This document shows, in pieces, positions 61,131-64,000 of a stretch of DNA of 64,000 nt. The notes beneath the pieces were generated by a model. It searched no databases, was not told the DNA's origin, and saw only the letters and a list, made by a program, of their open reading frames with translations. The stretch's first letter is position 1, and each line of letters starts with the position of its first letter. The translations under genes were made by a program, and so were the position numbers. Source of the DNA: Pseudomonas sp. ok272 (GTDB lineage: Bacteria; Pseudomonadota; Gammaproteobacteria; Pseudomonadales; Pseudomonadaceae). The DNA is taken from assembly GCF_900109995.1 (NCBI RefSeq), contig NZ_FOCB01000006.1, forward strand, positions 1-64,000, given 5' to 3'.

Positions 61131-62939
61131 ATGAGTGCAGCACCGCCCAAAGCGGAACAGGATTCAAGCCTGAAGATCTACTTTCGACTGCTGGGGTATG
61201 TGAAACCCTACGTGGGCATTTTCCTGTTGAGTATCGTGGGCTTCATCATCTTTGCCTCCACTCAGCCGATGCTCGCCGGCATTCTCAAGTACTTCGTCGA
61301 CGGCTTGAGCGATCCCGAGGCAGTGCTGTTCCCCAATGTTCCCTACTTGCAGGACCTGCAACTGCTGGTCGCCGTGCCGTTGCTGATCATCCTGATCGCG
61401 GCATGGCAGGGGTTGGGTTCGTTCCTGAGTAACTACTACCTGGCCAAGGTTTCCCTGGGCCTGGTACACGACCTGCGCGTCGAGTTGTTCAACAAGCTGC
61501 TGGTGCTGCCCAACCGCTACTTCGATACCCACAATTCGGGTCACCTGATTTCCCGTATCACCTTCAACGTGACCATGGTCACGGGTGCCGCCACCGATGC
61601 AATCAAGGTGGTGATTCGCGAAGGCCTGACCGTGGTGTTCCTGTTCGCCTACCTGATCTGGATGAACTGGAAGTTGACCCTGGTGATGCTGGCGATCCTG
61701 CCGGTGATCTCCTTCATGGTCGGCAACACCAGCAAGAAATTCCGCAAGCAGAGCAAGCGTATCCAGGTGGCGATGGGGGACGTGACCCACGTCGCCTCCG
61801 AGACCATCCAGGGCTATCGCGTGGTGCGCAGCTTCGGCGGCGAAGCCTACGAGGAAAAGCGTTTCGCCAAGGCCAGCCAGAGCAACACCGATAAGCAACT
61901 GCGCATGACCCGCACCAGCGCCATCTACACCCCGGCGCTGCAACTGGTGATCTACACCGCGATGGCGGCGTTGATGTTCCTGGTGCTGTACCTGCGTGGC
62001 GATGCGACGGCCGGTGACCTGGTGGCCTACATCACGGCGGCGGGCCTGCTGCCCAAGCCGATCCGCCAGCTGTCGGAAGTCAGCTCGACCATCCAGAAGG
62101 GCGTCGCGGGTGCCGAAAGCATCTTCGAGCAACTGGACGTCGAGCCGGAAGTCGACAACGGCACCGTGGAGCGCGAGCGCGTCAGCGGTCGCCTGGACGT
62201 GCAGAACCTGAGCTTCACCTACCCCGGCACCGACCGCGAAGTGCTCAAGGACATCAGCTTCAGCGCAACGCCTGGGCAGATGATTGCCCTCGTTGGGCGC
62301 TCCGGCAGCGGCAAGTCGACACTGGCCAGCCTGATCCCTCGTTTCTACCACCACGAAAGCGGCAAGATCCTGCTCGATGACGTGGAAATCGAAGAGTACC
62401 GCCTGCGCAACTTGCGCAAGCACGTCGCCCAGGTCACGCAGCACGTCACCCTGTTCAATGACACCGTGGCCAACAACATTGCCTACGGCGACCTGGCGGG
62501 CGCACCGCGTGCGGACATCGAGAAAGCGGCCGAAGATGCCTACGCGATGGACTTCATTGCCGAGCTGCCGCAAGGCCTGGACACCGAAGTCGGCGAGAAT
62601 GGCGTGCTGCTCTCCGGTGGCCAGCGCCAGCGCCTGGCGATTGCCCGGGCCCTGTTGAAGAACGCGCCGCTGCTGATCCTCGATGAGGCGACCTCGGCCC
62701 TGGACACCGAGTCCGAGCGCCATATCCAGGCCGCCCTGGACAAAGTCATGAAGGGCCGCACCACGCTGGTCATCGCCCACCGCCTGTCGACCATCGAGAA
62801 GGCCGACATGATCCTGGTGATGGACCACGGTGAGATTGTCGAGCGCGGCACCCATGCCGAGTTGTTGGCGCAGGGCGGCTACTACTCGCGCCTGCACGCC
62901 ATGGGCCTGGATGAACCAGCGCGGGTCGGCATCACCTGA
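61131..62939 (+). CDS. msbA: Lipid A-core flippase MsbA
   Basis: A 602-residue ABC half-transporter that flips lipid A-core across the inner membrane. Six membrane helices are followed by the nucleotide-binding domain: Walker A GRSGSGKST (~388-396), 'LSGGQRQRLAIARALL' (signature) and 'LLILDEATSALDTESE' (Walker B), with H-loop 'TLVIAHRLSTIE'. The start is ATG 61131 (SAAPPKAEQDSSLKIYFR); GTG 61119 in the same frame adds four residues. Followed by a GC hairpin at 62948-62972 without a T-run. Confidence 0.96.
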   Translation: MSAAPPKAEQDSSLKIYFRLLGYVKPYVGIFLLSIVGFIIFASTQPMLAGILKYFVDGLSDPEAVLFPNVPYLQDLQLLVAVPLLIILIAAWQGLGSFLSNYYLAKVSLGLVHDLRVELFNKLLVLPNRYFDTHNSGHLISRITFNVTMVTGAATDAIKVVIREGLTVVFLFAYLIWMNWKLTLVMLAILPVISFMVGNTSKKFRKQSKRIQVAMGDVTHVASETIQGYRVVRSFGGEAYEEKRFAKASQSNTDKQLRMTRTSAIYTPALQLVIYTAMAALMFLVLYLRGDATAGDLVAYITAAGLLPKPIRQLSEVSSTIQKGVAGAESIFEQLDVEPEVDNGTVERERVSGRLDVQNLSFTYPGTDREVLKDISFSATPGQMIALVGRSGSGKSTLASLIPRFYHHESGKILLDDVEIEEYRLRNLRKHVAQVTQHVTLFNDTVANNIAYGDLAGAPRADIEKAAEDAYAMDFIAELPQGLDTEVGENGVLLSGGQRQRLAIARALLKNAPLLILDEATSALDTESERHIQAALDKVMKGRTTLVIAHRLSTIEKADMILVMDHGEIVERGTHAELLAQGGYYSRLHAMGLDEPARVGIT

Positions 62940-62947
62940 TCACCTGT

Positions 62948-62972
62948 GCCGGGTGGGCTTCGCTCACCCGGC
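62948..62972 (+). terminator. Weak hairpin after msbA
   Basis: GCCGGGTG (62948-62955) pairs with CACCCGGC (62965-62972). There is no T-run, so it is at best a pause or Rho-assisted site. Confidence 0.35.
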
Positions 62973-63125
62973 CAGGCGCCACGGATGTGCAATGCATTCG
63001 GGGGTTTTTGTTTAAAAAACAACCAATTTAACGACGTGATACAGCCCCGATGAAGCGGTAGAACGAGGCTGCGCCAACCCTGTGCTAATATCGCGCCCCT
63101 GTTCATTTTGTATGTGGGTTGCACC

Positions 63126-64000
63126 ATGAAGTTGTCCATGCCGCGATTCGATCAAGCCACTGTCTTGGTGGTCGGCGATGTCATGCTCGACCGTTATTGG
63201 CATGGTGGTACCTCACGGATTTCTCCTGAGGCCCCGGTGCCGGTGGTCAAGGTCGATCAAATCGAAGACCGCCCGGGCGGTGCCGCCAACGTGGCGTTGA
63301 ACATTGCTGCCCTGGGCGCACCCGCGACCCTGGTGGGCGTGACCGGCGACGACGAAGCCGCCGACAGCCTGTGCAACAGCCTGCAAGGTGCCGGTGTGCG
63401 GGCGTGGTTCCAGCGCATCAAGCATCAACCGACCATCGTCAAGCTGCGGGTCATGAGCCGGCACCAGCAACTGCTGCGGATCGACTTCGAAGAACCGTTC
63501 GCCACTGACGCCCTGGCGCTGGGCGCCGAGGTCGATGGCCTGTTGGACGGCGTCAAGGTGTTGGTGTTGTCCGACTACGGCAAGGGCGCGCTGAAGAACC
63601 ATCAGGCGCTGATCCAGGCCGCCCGCAGCCGTGGCATTCCGGTGCTGGCCGACCCCAAGGGCAAGGACTTCTCGATCTATCGCGGCGCCAGCCTGATCAC
63701 CCCGAACCTCAACGAGTTCGAAACCATCGTCGGTGGCTGCATCGATGAGCACGACCTGGTGAGCAAGGGCGCCAAACTGATGCACGAGCTGGATCTCGGC
63801 GCGCTGCTGGTAACCCGTGGCGAACACGGCATGACCTTGCTGCGCCCGGATCATCCGGCGTTGCACCTGCCAGCGCGGGCCCGCGAAGTGTTCGACGTGA
63901 CCGGTGCCGGTGACACGGTGATTTCGACCCTGGCGGCAGCGATTGCCGCTGGCGAAGAGCTGCCCCACGCCGTGGCCCTGGCCAACCTGGCGGCGAGCAT
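63126..64000 (+). CDS. hldE: ADP-heptose synthesis bifunctional enzyme HldE, N-terminal part
   Basis: A gene cut by the right edge; 291 complete codons are visible. They form the ribokinase-type heptose-7-phosphate kinase domain: '[20 protein letters not shown]', '[20 protein letters not shown]', '[20 protein letters not shown]' and the active-site '[16 protein letters not shown]'. The C-terminal adenylyltransferase domain lies outside. The enzyme supplies ADP-heptose for WaaC and WaaF encoded in this window. ATG 63126 is preceded by a 186-bp gap, so it may have its own promoter. Confidence 0.95.
   Translation, partial: MKLSMPRFDQATVLVVGDVMLDRYWHGGTSRISPEAPVPVVKVDQIEDRPGGAANVALNIAALGAPATLVGVTGDDEAADSLCNSLQGAGVRAWFQRIKHQPTIVKLRVMSRHQQLLRIDFEEPFATDALALGAEVDGLLDGVKVLVLSDYGKGALKNHQALIQAARSRGIPVLADPKGKDFSIYRGASLITPNLNEFETIVGGCIDEHDLVSKGAKLMHELDLGALLVTRGEHGMTLLRPDHPALHLPARAREVFDVTGAGDTVISTLAAAIAAGEELPHAVALANLAAS

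Overview
The window is chromosomal DNA of a Pseudomonas of the P. fluorescens group. The protein families, the high GC, the many REP hairpins built on GTGGGAGCGGGCTTGCTCGCGAA, and the core-LPS gene order (waaF-waaC-waaG-waaP ... waaL-msbA-hldE, as in P. aeruginosa) all point there. Assignments rest on reading the translations and on recalled family features; no database search was run.

Layout. 1-427 is the 3' end of a type VI secretion (T6SS) baseplate gene, tssF. 464-5956 carries an MFS transporter with a divergent LysR regulator, a CPA-type antiporter, an orphan ParA ATPase, thioredoxin 2 and a solitary hcp. 5957-6582 is a gene-free stretch with facing DnaA-box matches and a long imperfect hairpin. 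6583-7271 is a higBA toxin-antitoxin pair. 7278-13917 encodes SelO, an MscK-type channel and NhaP2, all leftward. 14363-14892 holds a short coiled-coil protein and a ZapA-like paralogue, followed by a decayed membrane-receptor fragment. Next come an acyl-CoA dehydrogenase and the divergent putA/putP pair, which share a control region with five GTTGCA sites.

23327-29411 is the most unusual part: a T6SS accessory module. It has an 'evolved' VgrG whose C-terminal extension carries a LysM-like segment and a glycine-zipper hydrophobic tail (inferred membrane-active toxin). Five tandem paralogous small membrane proteins (inferred immunity proteins) and a DUF4123 effector chaperone follow. Between the immunity genes lie decayed copies of the toxin's own 3' end, the clearest ending IYEVIYQ-stop against ETIYQ-stop in the live gene. 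This suggests the array grew by repeated replacement of toxin-immunity cassettes at the 3' end of vgrG.

29460-43541 is mostly housekeeping: rlmJ, msrA, a PAS-GAF-PAS protein with a degenerate GGDEF and an intact EAL, a PhoD-like phosphatase, aceF, aceE and glnE. The aceE-glnE gap contains two TGTAGTnnnACTAC palindromes 52 bp apart. 43845-64000 is the LPS core locus: two heptosyltransferases, a glucosyltransferase, several kinase-fold proteins, a carbamoyltransferase, glycosyltransferases, Mig-14, a PIG-L deacetylase, an antisense kinase-like gene, the O-antigen ligase, MsbA and the start of hldE. It is interrupted at 50064-51814 by repeats and a small DUF6124 gene. The leader of that gene contains an exact complement of its own ribosome-binding site plus a competing third copy, a candidate RNA switch.
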